A stretch of 64,000 bases of DNA, taken from the NCBI RefSeq assembly GCF_025698545.1, contig NC_068577.1, forward strand, positions 44,285,250-44,349,249, written 5' to 3'. The first letter of the stretch is position 1. Every line of letters begins with the position of its first letter. Under the pieces are notes generated by a model. That model had not been told where the DNA came from and ran no database searches. It saw only the letters and a list, made by a program, of their open reading frames with translations. Positions 12,436 through 25,950 of the stretch are shown here, one piece after another. The DNA comes from Gossypium raimondii (lineage: Eukaryota > Streptophyta > Magnoliopsida > Malvales > Malvaceae). The position numbers and the translations under genes are program-made.

Positions 12436-13379
12436 TTTTGACAAGGAAAACAAGGGGGGAAAACTGCCAAAAAAAAGGGGTTTTCTTTTTAAATGATATT
12501 TGATTGAATGGAGAAGAAAAGAGAGAAGCTTTTAGGGTTTTAGATAGATTTTCAGTAAAATTTCAGAATTTCATGTGTTGGGAAAATATTTCTGAGAGAC
12601 CACTTGAAAGTTGCAACAGATTGGATGACACTTTCTTTTAGCGGACTCGGATTTTAACAATAGAACGTCACAACGACGGCGTTTGGTCTTCTTTTTCATA
12701 TATTACCTCAAATATTTTTTCCCTCATTATTATTTTTAAAAAAATTGAAATTGATGTCGAAAATACGATTTTAAGATAGTTGGAAATAAGAGCTGAGAAG
12801 CAAAATTTGAAAAGAGGATAAGTCTGAACTGAAAATTAAACGTTTCAAGATATTATCTTAAAATTAGACTTTAATTTAAAATTTATGGGCATAAAATCTT
12901 GTTCAACTAGTGATGAATGATTTCTACATATAAATTCAGGTGATCAGCTTATTAAATATCATCTTTAAATACAAACATATTAATCAATTAAATTATATTT
13001 TTTTCCCTTTGGTGAGGAAATTGAGTGTGAAGATTGAATACAAATATGTTTCAATTTTCTATATATTTGATACATCAAAACAACACAAGGCATTGCTATT
13101 ATTCTCAAAAGATATATAATCTTTTATTTTACCAAAATCTCATAATGTCCCATAGAACCCTAATTTTTATGAAAATTGAATAAAAGATGATAATATAACA
13201 AATGAGAAACTGATGACAAGTGCCAACACAAACTTTTAAGTTCCTGCTCAAATTCGGGTTACATACAGAACCAAACACCAGAAGACACAAAAATCATCCA
13301 TCATAGCTAAATTCAGATGCTCCTCAGTGGTCGATTCACAATCACATTCTCGGTTCTGAAACATAATGTGTAAAGAACT
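12436..13379. other. Spacer: FtsZ1 promoter/5' UTR and 3' UTR of VHA-e
   Basis: The stretch above 12435 is the FtsZ1 leader and promoter. The last 150-200 bases before 13380 are the likely 3' UTR of the V-ATPase subunit e gene, which is transcribed the same way (head-to-tail). No further gene is seen. Confidence 0.5.
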
Positions 13380-15314
13380 TCATTCCCCTTCACTCAAAAT
13401 GGGGACAATGAGTGGTTTCATTTGTGCAAGATATACAATTGCCCACCTATCAAAGAAAAAGAATTGATATTATAAACTAGAAAGACAATTAAATAAGACA
13501 ATGTTTGCTTACTACTAAGTGCTCTACATGATAAAATTAGTTTCATCAGAATAACTTTGATGAACGAGCATCCCACACCCAAAAGATGCCCCACATAGGT
13601 CTTCCCTGAAAACGTATGTGGTCCTAAAATCTTGGCTTAATATAGTCTTGGAAATCCTGTTTTGCCTCCAAGTCAAGTTCCTCACTCAAATCCTTACGCC
13701 GGAAAGAAAAACCACTGCTGGAAAGCAAGCGAGTGACTAGGCAAACTTACTTCTTAGGTATTGAGGTATTAGGCGCCATAAACAGAAGTACGTAATAAGT
13801 ACTAGGGAGGGAAGAAAAAAGGAATGCATGCTTGGAGGTTCAATAATCTATGAAAGGATGCATATTTATGTGATGAAAGTAAGAAGTACATCATTTGTAT
13901 GAATACTATACAAGCATTCAAGAGTCCCAGAGGAAGAAGTAAAACATATTTACTGTTCTTTTAAATGATAAAATTAGGAGCTTTATCATCTGCCATGGAA
14001 ACCCTTAACCCACCTTATTCCACAAACATAGCAACCATCAAACTCTCATACATTGGCAGCATTATGTAACATAACAAATCATGGTACATAACAAGCTCAG
14101 CCATTAAAAGGTATCATATTCAGTGATTTCATAGCCAAAGAATCTAATCAAAATGCTAGACAAGAAATTATTCCAAGTTTTACGACAATTCTTTATAAAC
14201 AGCTTAGAATTAGGTCTTTGCAATGCCGTTCAAATTTACCATACGTCAATATCCTAATACTAGAATATATATACATAGAGACACACACACGCCTAGAAGA
14301 AAAGCAATTTCCAGCTACACAAATGAGAGGAAGAAAGGAATTGAGAATTGACATTATATTATACTGTTTATCTAAACAAAATCTGGGAAAAAATTAACAT
14401 GGCTAACCGGATTCCAATGTTAATAATCATCAAACTTTTAAGATGAACTGTGTCTAAAAAATAAAATAAAATAAAATAAAAGCTACTATGAAGAAAGATA
14501 AAATGTAAAACAAACATAAACTTACATCATCCAACAACAGACAGTTGCTGTGATTACCAATGTTAGATGGAGCCTGCAAAAAGCAACAAGAAAAATGGTT
14601 TTCAATAAGTAGCTACAAGGAAATCTAAGAAGGCATTAATCTCATTGGCAGGGGATAACAATCCAACAAAAGAATTCCCAACCCAATCTTTAGAACCTAG
14701 ATGACAAAACAAGTTATATGGTATATAATGGTTCAATATGGTTATATTCATTTTTTTCAAGTTTTAACATATATGTGGAGAGTCCTTGGGTATCATGTCT
14801 GGATTTGAGCACAGGCATTTCAAGAAAAAATGAACGCTCAAGTGTAACATAAAATGGTACTACATAATGAAAATCGTTAAAGATCAGCTTGATAGATTAC
14901 CACCCAACACAATGATAGGAGATAAAATTCATTCAAGTTCAGAGTTAACAACCACATCACCTACAACTGAACATTGGTTCACAGTGATAACTCGCTATTC
15001 ACTTCTATTGCCAAATTAAAGCATATTTCATTCATATACCAATCAAAATATGCCCTTTAAACATAATTAAAGGAACATGAAACCCAGATTGAGAAAAAAA
15101 ATACTAAAATTTTTAGCATATGAAATTTACATTAAAAAAAAAGTTAATAGTCTAATAGAATAGCAAATTTAATTCTTTAAAAGAGAGAGGGAGAGAAATT
15201 TTTAAAGGGCACTTACAGATTAGCAGAGGGACCTCGGTTGCAGCAGATTCTGGTACAAAGAGATGCAATTATCCCAATCACAGCAAAAATTAGGGTTGTT
15301 ACCAAGAAACCCAT
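13380..15314 (-). CDS. VHA-e: V-type proton ATPase subunit e (V0 sector, 70 aa)
   Basis: Small hydrophobic subunit of the membrane-embedded V0 part of the vacuolar/endosomal H+-ATPase. Three exons on the minus strand, each too short to stand out: 15314-15217, 14573-14526 and 13446-13380 (213 nt, 70 aa plus stop, the usual family length). The protein opens [20 protein letters not shown], a first membrane segment, followed by [16 protein letters not shown] second segment with [14 protein letters not shown] leads to [11 protein letters not shown]. All introns are GT-AG with phases that join exactly. A 5'-UTR intron is likely at 15429-15345. The match to plant VHA-e is near complete as remembered, so the call is firm despite the size. 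Confidence 0.95.
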
Positions 15315-15639
15315 ATCTCAGATCTCGGTTTTACACAATAATTCCTGCAGGAAAAAAATCTGAAAACTTAGATATGAGGCTCAGCAAAGAACCAAAATAA
15401 ATTTGGAGATCGAATATAATTCCAATTACCTTCTCCTTGGTTTCTGAAGAAAAAAAAGAAATCCAAGAAAATAACAGTAATTGAGATCTTAATTAGAAAT
15501 AGGAAGCTTCGTCTGAAATGAGGTTTTACATTTTAAGTTGCGGATCTTCAAAACTAAATTGGCCAACATTCGGCCGTATTGGACTAAATGGCCCAATTTT
15601 GAAATAAATTGGCTTTAAATATTTATATTATGCATAGAG

Positions 15640-15975
15640 TATATTGCATTTTGTTCTATCTATTTAAAAAATAAGTAAATTAGTATCTATATATTAAATT
15701 AAGGAGCAAATTAGTTTTTCTGTTAAAAAAATCATTTATTTTTACTATTAAAAATCGATCTCTATATATTAGAATGAGGCACACGTGGCATACCACATGT
15801 AATTATTTAGTTATTTTGTCAACAACGCAGTTTTTAACAGTAGAAATAGATGAAATTTTTAATAGAAAAAATTAGTTTACTCTTTGATCTAACATACAAG
15901 GACTAATATGCTCAATTTTTTTTAATATCTAACTTTTAGAACAAGAACCTTTATGGTACTTTTAACCTATGAATT
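15640..15975. repeat. MITE-like inverted-repeat element
   Basis: The left part (about 15640-15770) and the right part (about 15840-15975) are imperfect inverted copies, sharing TTCTATC...AAATTAGT...TTTTCTGTTAAAAA-type words with their reverse complements. It lies upstream of the V-ATPase subunit e gene and has no coding capacity. Exact ends and target duplication were not found. Confidence 0.45.
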
Positions 15976-16921
15976 CATTGACATTTTTAGTAAAAGAGAC
16001 AAAATGTAATTTGATACTTAGTACAAGAATCTTCATTATACTTTTACTTTATCCATAAACCTTAGACATTATACCCATGACCCGAAAATTACAAAAAATC
16101 ATTTTTTTTCAGCCATATACCATAATCAGATTCAAAAAGTCTACCCTGCTCATTTTGAAGCTGCACAAACTCCAATACAAAAATCTTAGGACGTTACAAA
16201 TATTGAGTCAAATAGTCAATGTTCCAATACAACCAAAAGAAGGGAAAAAGAGGGAAAAAATATTTAAAAAAAAAGAGTCTAATTATGAAAGAAAAAGAAA
16301 ACATTTAAAAAACCACTCTGCTTTATATCCTATACTATAACTCGCACTTTAAGAAAAACTAAGAAATTAATAAATACATGAACTTGAATTGTTATTTTTG
16401 CTAATTTATTACATCTAAATTGTTAAATTGATTATTTTGTTAATTCTTTGCATAAATTTTATGAATAACTGGTTGTCAAATTAGCAGTTTAATGATAAGG
16501 TTTGATAACATTATCTAATTGACTAGTTTTAATGAAGTACAATGATTGACATATAAGATTAACTACTAAATGAACAACCAAGCAGGTGTCACTATTTTGA
16601 AGTGAGATTGTAGTTAAAATTAGTATTATGTTATATAAACATAAAAATTCAAAATAATGATCGAAGGAAGTTATTTATTTATTATCATTTCTACTAAAAT
16701 GTTTATTAGGAGCTAGTTTGAGAAGTAACTTGAAAAAGAGATTTTAAAAAATTATGGCTTTAACATTTTAAATATTTAGCATTCTTATAAAATAGTATTG
16801 TATATCTTAAACATGATGTTGTAAAGTATGTGTTGGTCTAAACGGTTGTTGAGTTACAAGTTGTGTGCTTCAAATGAGTGGCTAAGGGAGTAGACACCTT
16901 TTTGAGTATTGTGACAATAAG
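15976..16921. other. AT-rich spacer; nothing recognised
   Basis: No conserved reading frame or structured repeat was identified. The short open frame near 16077-16340 is lysine/isoleucine-rich, as expected of AT-rich DNA. Confidence 0.4.
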
Positions 16922-17454
16922 CACTACACCAAAACAAGCTTTTAGCTGCGCTTGGACAAAAAACACCGGTAAAAATCGAGTATTAGCTGCGCTTTATGGA
17001 AATCACCACTAAAGAACGAGCATCAAAAAACGCCGCTAAAAATTAGCATTAGCGAAAAACGCAGCAAAAAACCAAAGTCCAACAGCGTCATTTTCGTACC
17101 TTTTGGGGGCTTTAGTGGCGTTTTTAAAAAAGCGCCGCTAATACTCAGGGCTTTAGCGGCATTTTTGAAAATGTGCCGCTAATTTTTTTTTATCTTAATT
17201 GGTTTATTTATATCAATTAAATAAAATTCAATTTATTTCTAATTGAATATTTAAAATCTTCAGAAAAAATAATGACACGTATAAATAATTTGAAATAAAA
17301 CACATGGAAAAATTAAAATACTATTATTTAAAATATTTTTAAAGTTTTTTGGGTACATGATTACTGATTGTTTCTTAATTTATATATTAAAATTTTCTTC
17401 TATAATCGTAAAAGAGATAGTATTAATTTTAAAATATTAAATTAATTATCACTA

Positions 17455-18355
17455 TAGTTTAGGGTTTTTAGTTTAGGGTATATGATTTATTTAAGATTTA
17501 AGGCCAGTTTAGGAGTTACTATTTTAAGGTTTAGGGAGTATGGATTTAGGGATTATGGTTTAAGGGTTGGGATTTAAGGTTTAGGGGTTAAGGGTTAGGG
17601 GTTTAGGGGTTAGACGTTAGGGGTTAATAGTTATGGATTTAGGGTTTAGGGATTCAGGGGTCGAGTTAGGGTTTTAGTTTTAGATTAATTATTTTTTAAT
17701 TTATATTTTAAATATGTTCTTATATAATTGTAAAAGAGATAATAATAAATTTGTTTAGGGTTTAGTTTAGGTATATGATTAATTTAAGATTTAAGGCCGT
17801 TTAGGAGTTACTATTTTAAGGTTTAGGAGTATGGATTTAGGGATTATGGTTTAAGGGTTGGGATTTAAGGTTTAGGGTTAAGGGTTAGGGGTTTAGGGTT
17901 AGACGTTAGGGTTAATAGTTATGGATTTAGGGTTTAGGGATTGTGGGTTGAGTTAGGGTTTTAGTTTTAGATTAATTATTTTTTAATTTATATTTTAAAT
18001 ATGTTCTTATATAATTGTAAAAGAGATAATAATAAATTTGTTTAGGGTTTAGTTTAGGGTATATGATTAATTTAAGATTTAAGGCCAGTTTAGGAGTTAC
18101 TATTTTAAGGTTTAGGGAGTATGGATTTAGGGATTATGGATTAGGAATTATGGATTAGGGATTATGGTTTAAGGGTTGAGATTTAAGGTTTAGAAGTTTA
18201 GGGGTTAGACATTTTGGGGTTAAGAGTTAGGGATTTAGGGTTTAGGCCTCAGAGGTCAGGTTAGGGTTTTGGGTTTAGATTAATTAGTTTTTTAATTTAT
18301 ATTTTAAATATGTTCTTATATAATTTTAAAAGAGATAATAATAAATTTAATATAT
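17455..18355. repeat. About three tandem copies of a ~300-bp TTTAGGG-rich unit
   Basis: Units repeat with starts near 17378 (diverged), 17683, 17970 and 18276, as judged from the shared AT-rich segment TATTTTAAATATGTTC. Each contains many degenerate TTTAGGG, TTAGGGTT and GGGTTAGG words, resembling plant telomere sequence but out of register. Copies differ by small indels. It lies wholly inside the CACTA element, so it belongs to the transposon rather than to a telomere. Confidence 0.75.
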
Positions 18356-18659
18356 TGAAATTATGAGTATAGTTTAAATTATTTAAGAGATATATAATAG
18401 ATAGACTTTATATGTATTGAATGGTTAATTTAGGGTTTAAGGTTAAGGTTTACTTGAGATTCGTTAAATGATAAAATTTTATACAATTAATTAATGCTTT
18501 TATATTTAAAAATTTAATCTAAACCATTTGATATATTTAAATATTAATTTAAATAGAATTAATAAATAAGTTTAAAAAAGTAATAGATTGATATAGATAT
18601 TTAGGTATAATTATTTATTTTGGAGAGAATCAAATAAAATTAAAATACAAAAATAAAAC

Positions 18660-19093
18660 AATTTTTGTTCAAAATAAAATATTTTTTGTGACGTTTGTCA
18701 TAAAATAATCAACAGCGGCATTTTTTTAGCAAAAATCATTTTTCTTTAAAAAATCGTGCCATTTTACCCCAAATCCCCCCCCCCCCGAAATCCCTAATCT
18801 TCCCATGGCCGACAATATTTTCTCAATTGCCACTCTCCAACAAACACTCTGCACTCCCATGGCTGATGAGACCTCAAAGGCCACTCCACAGCCTTTCACT
18901 CCCTTCTCTGCCGTGGTGCCCGCCCCTTTCATCGCCGTAAAAAATAGTAAAAACCAGCAGAATGATGGAATAACTAAATCCAAATCCCAAATTTTCTATG
19001 TTCTTATAGAAAATATTTGATTCTCCCTCCATCTTCCAATCTTTTTAATTCCCTTCCCATTACAAATCAGTTTTCCATTCCAAACCCTAACAA
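18660..19093. other. CACTA interior: C-run and upstream segment of unknown origin
   Basis: Contains a long C run at about 18775-18786 and a short open frame starting MADNIFSIATLQQT at 18805, which I cannot place. It precedes the LTA4H fragment directly, so it may be captured 5' flank or leader of the same or another gene. Confidence 0.35.
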
Positions 19094-19612
19094 ATGGCAC
19101 CTTTGGACCCTCACTCCTTCACTGACTCTCACCACCCTTTAACCACCAACATCTCCCTTTTCCTTTTCTTAGACTTCCCTTCCGCCACCATCTACGGCGT
19201 CGCTTTCTTCATCCTCAAATCCCCTCATGTCGGTCAACTTTCTTTTGATACCCGTTCCCTTTCCATTCACCAAGTCTTTTCTTCTATTACCCTTTCCCCT
19301 CTCCATTTCTCTCTTTCCTCTTCACCTGACCCTATCAAAGGAACCCACTTTCCATCTCGCTACCGCATTTACGACGCTTTTGAACTCCTTCTTCATCGCT
19401 TTTCTACTTCCCTTCTTCTTCTTCTGCTCTCCAATGGCTATCCCGCCGCAAACGCTTAACAAAAAACACCCTTTGTTTATACCCAATGCCGTGTATCCAC
19501 GCTGTTCCATTTTCCCATGTCAAGACACTCCTGGTGAGAATCGGTTACTCTGCTTTGCTCAATGTCCCTCGAAAGTTATCCGCCGTTATGTCCGCCCGCC
19601 ATGTCGATAGGA
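19094..19612 (+). pseudogene. Captured 5' fragment of leukotriene-A4-hydrolase-like aminopeptidase gene
   Basis: From the ATG at 19094 the frame reads MAPLDPHSFTDSHHPLTTN, then LSFDTRSLSIHQVF and DPIKGTHF. This is the N-terminal beta domain of the plant M1-family LTA4H-like leucine aminopeptidase as I remember it. After about 19345 the frame is lost. In a second frame near 19460-19540 the later motif SIFPCQDTP appears, and a further shift would be needed to read on to a SAVMSARHV-like segment near 19580-19612. At least two indels and the absence of the zinc-binding catalytic domain make it non-functional. It lies inside the CACTA element in the same orientation as the UGPase exons. Confidence 0.8.
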
Positions 19613-21884
19613 GGTCACCGATTTCTGGTGAAGGCTTAAGTTAATTTCTGGTGAAGTTATCCGTCACTCTCCTCTTTTTTATTTTATTGACTGCTATGGA
19701 AGGCTTAAGTGAAATTTGGTGTTATTGCGATAATTAACACCAGCTATTGTGAATTACTTAGTTAATTTCTGATCTCCTGTCTAATTACATTTGTCACTGC
19801 TTCTTTTTAATAGCGGATTTTTATTTCATTGACAATGAGCCCATGGTTGCTTTAGATTGCTAGTCCACCTAGATCTTGCACAAGTTATTTGTTATCTTCT
19901 TTCATCTAGTGAGTTTTTGTTTCTGTTGATGTTCTGATTTTTATATTCACCCCATGCAATCTAAGTTGCAAGAACATCGTTGCTGTTGATGTTCTTGTTT
20001 CTCTCGATTAGTTGTTGCTGTGAATCTTTTGCCCTTTTAATGTTTTTTCCCTACTGAGGAAATGCATCCTGCAAAACTGTCCTTTTAAGAACTGTCTGCA
20101 TGAATTCCCTTTCTGGATTTCCTTTAAGAACTTAATTTATTTATTTTTTCTGGTGGATCCTAGTCGTTGGAAATTTTATTCTATAGTTAAAGAAAACCCG
20201 CTCTGAATCATTTATTTTTCGATAAATGTCTGGTTTCCATCAACCTATGTGTTCTCCCCGTTTTACTTTGGTTGTTATATCTCGATATAAGGTGTTAATT
20301 AAATTTCTACTTCTCAGTGCCATGTTTCTGAAGACGTCTCTTATTTGAGTTACCCTTTTTTTTTAAATCTACAATTGTCTTCATGTTTTAACTGCTTTAA
20401 GTTCATCGAATATTGATAAAAAAATGTATGTTATAAATAAATGCAAGGTTTAGATTTAAAATTATTAGAATATGTAGTAGGTTCTGCAAATTATGCATAA
20501 AACTTATAACCAACATTGATAACAAGATGGGAAATGTTCGAGTTACTGTCTCTCTCCAAATATTTCACTGTAAAAAATTGTTTTATTGCAGTTTGAAAGG
20601 TGCCAAATTCGGCCTTTGCATTGTGGTGTCCATTAGACATCACGAAATAGAATTTAGTAAAAGCATTGAATCATATTTCACTTAGCATTTCAGGAGCTTG
20701 AGTAATAGGTGTTGAATGGTGGCATTGCTTAGAGAAAATTATGAGTGCCAGAAGATTGACATACTTTTTTAAGTCGAATTGAATGTGACATTGCCTAGAC
20801 CCCTAAGTACACATGTAAACAAATTTTTTTAATTAGAGTTTTGTCAACAGTAAAAAAGGCCCTTACATCTCTAAGCTCCCCTCCCCCTCCCTTAAGAGGA
20901 ATATATTGTGTCCTCATTTTTCGAAGCTGCACAAGGTCAAAGGTGAAAGTATCATGATAACCAAGCATTAATGGTGTAGCTTTTCTTTGGTACTGCTGTC
21001 TGACTCACATTTCTCTTTGAAATCCTTGGGTTGAATTTTATCCTGCAGGTTGATTATGCATGCACACTTGAAGAAGTGCAGTAGCATTAATTCTCTACAG
21101 GAAGATTCCTAGATTCAGGCTTATATGCAACATGTGAGTTATGGATCTAAAGAAGGGAATGATGGACTGCTTATATGCAAAATATGAGTTATGGAGTTGG
21201 TTTTCCTTTTAAACATTACTTTGAATACATTGCAGGTTGTTCCAACACAATATAAAGTAATGGAAAAAAACAAAGAAATACCATGATGCATAAGAAATAT
21301 ACAAAATATATTAGTGAGGATTAGGTAGATAGAAATGCCATCAAGAAGTATGCTGCTTGTGTTGACCATTTGTGATTTGAACTTGCCTAATGTCTTATAG
21401 GCTTAGCATTCTGTTTCTTCCACTGAAATTTTAATATTTTCTTCATATTTCCTTGTTGGTTAAATTTGTTTATAATGTTTTTTATTTTATTTTATGTATT
21501 TACATTTCTTTTTTGACTTGTTACAGATAGATATGGTTTATGAATTGCTGCACATATCAACGGAGTATGTCTAGAATCTATTTATTTTATTCTGTTCTTA
21601 TATTATACAGCTTTCTGTTCCAATTTAGAAGTTTTCTGACTATTTCAAACCCGGTGCAACAAATTAAATAAAATGATGGTTATCAAGTAAGACATTTAAT
21701 GGTTTCAATCGAAGGAAGACATTTTCCATAACATGTAATAGTTTGTTATAGTTAGACATGGTAGGAATTAAGCTTTTCATTTAGAATGTGTCTTTGTGGT
21801 TTTCCACTGAAGTGTCACCACAGCTATCTATTGATTTTGTAAAGGTATATTCACTATTGATTTTGTTTTGTGTTGTTTATTTCC
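19613..21884. other. CACTA interior without recognisable coding sequence
   Basis: T-rich, intron- or UTR-like sequence. It may be captured non-coding sequence of the neighbouring host fragments, but nothing ties it to a family. The segment near 21788-21850 is open but unplaced. Confidence 0.35.
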
Positions 21885-21943
21885 TAGGGTTGAATGGGGA
21901 TCTAAAAAAGGCAATGAAAGATGGAAAACCAATTATAATTGAG
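21885..21943 (+). pseudogene. Exon-like fragment of unidentified host gene in the CACTA element
   Basis: Between an acceptor-like TTTCCTAG and a donor-like GAG|GTGTGG lies an open stretch reading LNGDLKKAMKDGKPIIIE. It looks like a real coding exon (charged, non-repetitive), and I have a weak impression of P-loop kinase-like proteins, but I cannot name it. It would be a third captured piece in this element. Confidence 0.35.
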
Positions 21944-23088
21944 GTGTGGCTTTTTTTATTGCTGATTACTTTCTTTCTGCCAACATCCTACTCATTCTCC
22001 ATCCATGTGACTTTGTGCATATACTTCTTTCTTTCTTTTATCTTTTGTGGTCAATGCTGATGTCATTTCACCTTAATGTGCTCAAGAATTAACACTTTGA
22101 TATGTTCATGCCTATAGAGTACACTATGTTTTGATTTTTTGTGGTTCATATTAATTATTTCTTTGCATTGATTCATCTACTTTAATTAGATACTTTGGTG
22201 CTATCTTGAAAATAAAACCAAACAGTTCCATAAAAATACATTATCTTGAAGTATATCTTTGGTATTGTAGCAATTGGGCATGAAAGGGTGTCGCACAACT
22301 TGCATATTCAAATAAGCGCAGAGTCTAGCTAGCCATGATGTTACTATTAATGTTACTATTAATGTCCTTAATCACTGATGTTATTTTGTGATACTTTTAT
22401 TGTGCTATGTTTACTTGTAATCATGTATATGTGTGGATATCATATCGTCTCGATATAGGTATATATATATATATATATTTTAAAAAGTTTCTCATGTGTT
22501 TGGAGAGTTATTATATATTGTATAGGTATATATATATTGTTCTTAGTCTCTTTGATGTTTGGCATTTTATGTTTTAATTGTGGGTATTGATTTTATTTAT
22601 TGCCTTTATAATTACTACTTAATTTTGTGTGTTTTAAATATATATATATACACCGATTGGAGACCACTTGTTTTACATTTGTTTCTCTTTACTGGATAAT
22701 GCTTTAGTTTGCATGGTGCCTTTAGTTTTAGTGAATTTTAAAACGTTAAAGAAAGTCAACGAGATAATTAACCAAAGCTTCGTTACATCTATGCTTGTTT
22801 AATTTCACTTTTATGAATGTTGGGACTAGAAAATTTTAGCATATGGTAGGGTTTATGGCTTTATGAACTTATGCTTTTAGGTACTCACGTTCATTTTGAT
22901 TGGTTTGTTTGATTTTGAGGCAAATCAAAGAATTAAAAACTCCAATGAGATGAATGTTTAGATTTAAAAAAAGAAGAAGTTATATTGTGAATTAAACTTC
23001 AATGAGATCAATGTTTAGATGAATGTTTGGATTGGGGGCATAATTAAACTTTATGGTTAAGGCTTACATGATTCTCTCTTTGTAACAG

Positions 23089-23540
<452 letters not shown>

Positions 23541-23870
23541 TTTATATGCCTTGTTCATGAATTTTCATTTTAATACGTCTTCAAATTAAATTATACATTT
23601 CTAAATTGGATTTGTGGCGTTTTTATAAAATTTTAATTTTTTTTATTTTTTATGACCTTTAGTGGTGTTTTTGATGAAAGCGCCGCTAAATGTCATGTTC
23701 TTTAGCGGCGTTTGTGGGAAAAGTGTCGCTAAAGGTCATGTTCTTTAGCGGCATTGTCTATAACGGCGCTTGTAAATGCGTCGCAAATAGTGTTACTGGC
23801 GCTTATAAACGCCGCTAAAGGCCTAAAAAAACGCCGCTAAAAGTCTGTTTTGCTATAGTGAGGAATAAAA

Positions 23871-25498
23871 TGTTGGATCTGGTGCCCTGAGTGTAGTATA
23901 TTTGTTTGTAAACTTTTAATTTTTTTGAATAAAATAGTTAATAAAACAGTTCATGGATTACATTATTATACTTTTTATAATTGTCCTCATGTGGTTTTTG
24001 TATGCAAAGAAAAATAGGAGTAAACATTGACTCATTGGTTGTCTATTGATTAAACTAATACTAAGCGGTATTACATGGTCGGATCATAATATGGAAAGAT
24101 AACTTATATTAGTAGACAAACCTAAACATATTCTTAGTCTAATTGGAAGTGAGTAAACCAATTGAAATGTTAATATGTTGTCTATCAAGTCTAATTTCAA
24201 AAATGCATTGTCTTGGGCATCAGAGCGGATGACTCCTAAAAGATAGAGATATAGATGTGGTTAATTGGATTAATAGTAAATTAGACCGGACCCAAGAAAA
24301 ATAGATCCTAATCTATTTATGGATTTATTCACTTGTAACATTCAAAGTGTGACATACATTAATCCCAAGTGGATAATGAATTATGTATGCATAACTTGTA
24401 TACTTTGATATAAGTAAAAACTTGAGTTCAAATAGATAAGAAATCGAGTATATGACTTCTGTAGTATGTAGCGTTATTCACAATAGTGGAATTCATAGCA
24501 CGAGATATGGGTAAATGATATCCGCTCATTGGCATTACATGGTTGATGAAAAGTAAATGTGATCATGGGTCATTTGCCTTTGTGATGAATGACTTGATTA
24601 CTATTTGATGGCAATTGACTTTTCATGAAAGAAGATGTAATGGTTACCATGAGATGAAATATGATCATATTGGGAAGATTGATTTATCCTAAAGAGATTA
24701 AGGATACCCTATGAGTGTAACACACTTATGACAAGGTCATTGGACGAGCACTGATCGATTTGCTTTTGTAACGGTATGTCATTAGGGAGAGCTTAGTCAC
24801 GATACTATAGTGGAATGACTTTGTAACTAAATGAGTTTATAATTAATAGGCGAAAAGTTGAAATTTAATTATAAATCATTTGATCCCTTATTGATATGTC
24901 CAATTGATCCCTCCGCTAATTCATTGAAACTAGAGATGAATTGCATGTTGAATCAAATGAACATAAATGAATAGAAATGATAGAGTTGGAGAAATGAGAA
25001 ACATTTGAAAATGAATTTATGGTTTTCAAATTAAATGAAGTTTGAAAATGAAAATAAATTATTTGGTCATAGTAAATCCGTTAAATGTAGAAATATTAAA
25101 TATATTTTCTCATAGATTCTTTTATGGTAAAGTCGTCATGATTTTAACGAAATTAGAAATGAACCGAAAAAATTATTTAATTGGAAAATTTAATTTATTT
25201 AAATTAATTTAAGATGTTTACTTTGGAAAATAGAAAAAAAATATCAAATTGGGTTGAATTATAAAATACTGGGTCAAAAGTCCAAGAAGTACTTGTAATT
25301 AGATATGATATGGGAGAGGCCCAAAAGAGGGACAGAAAACCCTAGCTTGTTTAACTAGGGTTGCCTCCCCATGAACTCCTAAGAGTTCGCTTTTTTTAAA
25401 TAGATTTCTACAATTCAACAAGGGTTTTATCTCTTTTTTTTATAAATAGATGGCACTGATAGAGTTAAAAATACAACTTTAGGATTTTATTATTTGAC
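23871..25498 (+). mobile_element. LTR fragment (same family as 61487-63597)
   Basis: Begins TGTTGGATCTGGTGCCCTGAG and runs in parallel with the sequence at 61487 onward: shared words include TTACATGGTCGGATC / TTACGTGGTCGGATC, GCATTGTCTTGGGCAT and a TAAATAGATGGCAC / TAAATAGATGACAC near the promoter region. Homology stops at about 25498, where another element begins. No coding sequence. Starts only 10 bp after the CACTA end. Confidence 0.65.
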
Positions 25499-25950
25499 CA
25501 CAAATTGACGTGCGAGCGTCGGGGATTTATAAATATGCAAATAACTATATTAATTAAAGTGCAATATCTGTAAGTATACAAGTCAAATTGTAATATAGTT
25601 TTAGTTTTACAACGAACATAAGGAAGTATTCCGAGGATCGTACCCAAGAGAAGTTTGATTAAATTAAATTGCATTTACAAACTACTAAATCTAAACAAGA
25701 CTAACTTAACCATTATAGTACGATAGAAAAATAAATATTATATTTAAGAACATAAAATATAACTAAATAACAATCGAAATTCAATCAAATTATGCAAGTA
25801 GAAAATTAACTCACTTCCTTATTTGTAATTAACTTGATTTAGGTTTTATTGACTAAGCTAGCAATTAACTTAATTATTACCTTTCGGCATTAACTAAATT
25901 AATTGGTCGACTTAATCTACTTATCTTTCGACCTTACAACTTAAATTGGG
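25499..25950. mobile_element. Left part of an unclassified dispersed element, split by an LTR insertion
   Basis: AT-rich sequence starting near GACGTGCGAGCGTCGGGG. It is interrupted at 25951 by an LTR insertion and resumes at 30724, as shown by the TTGGG duplication on both sides. The words CCGAGGATCGTACCC (left) and the later TCGTCGGATTGGTGTCGC (right part) suggest a retrotransposon non-coding region. Class unknown. Confidence 0.4.

Noticed and set aside
12436-12453. Upstream start for FtsZ1 giving six more residues
   Set aside because: It would need a TTG codon; the first ATG is at 12435.
12273-12503. Plus-strand open frame opposite FtsZ1 exon 1
   Set aside because: Antisense shadow of a conserved exon; the FtsZ1 frame on the minus strand fully explains it.
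17455-18260. Possible telomere or subtelomere end
   Set aside because: TTTAGGG words are out of register and the block lies inside the CACTA element between host gene fragments.
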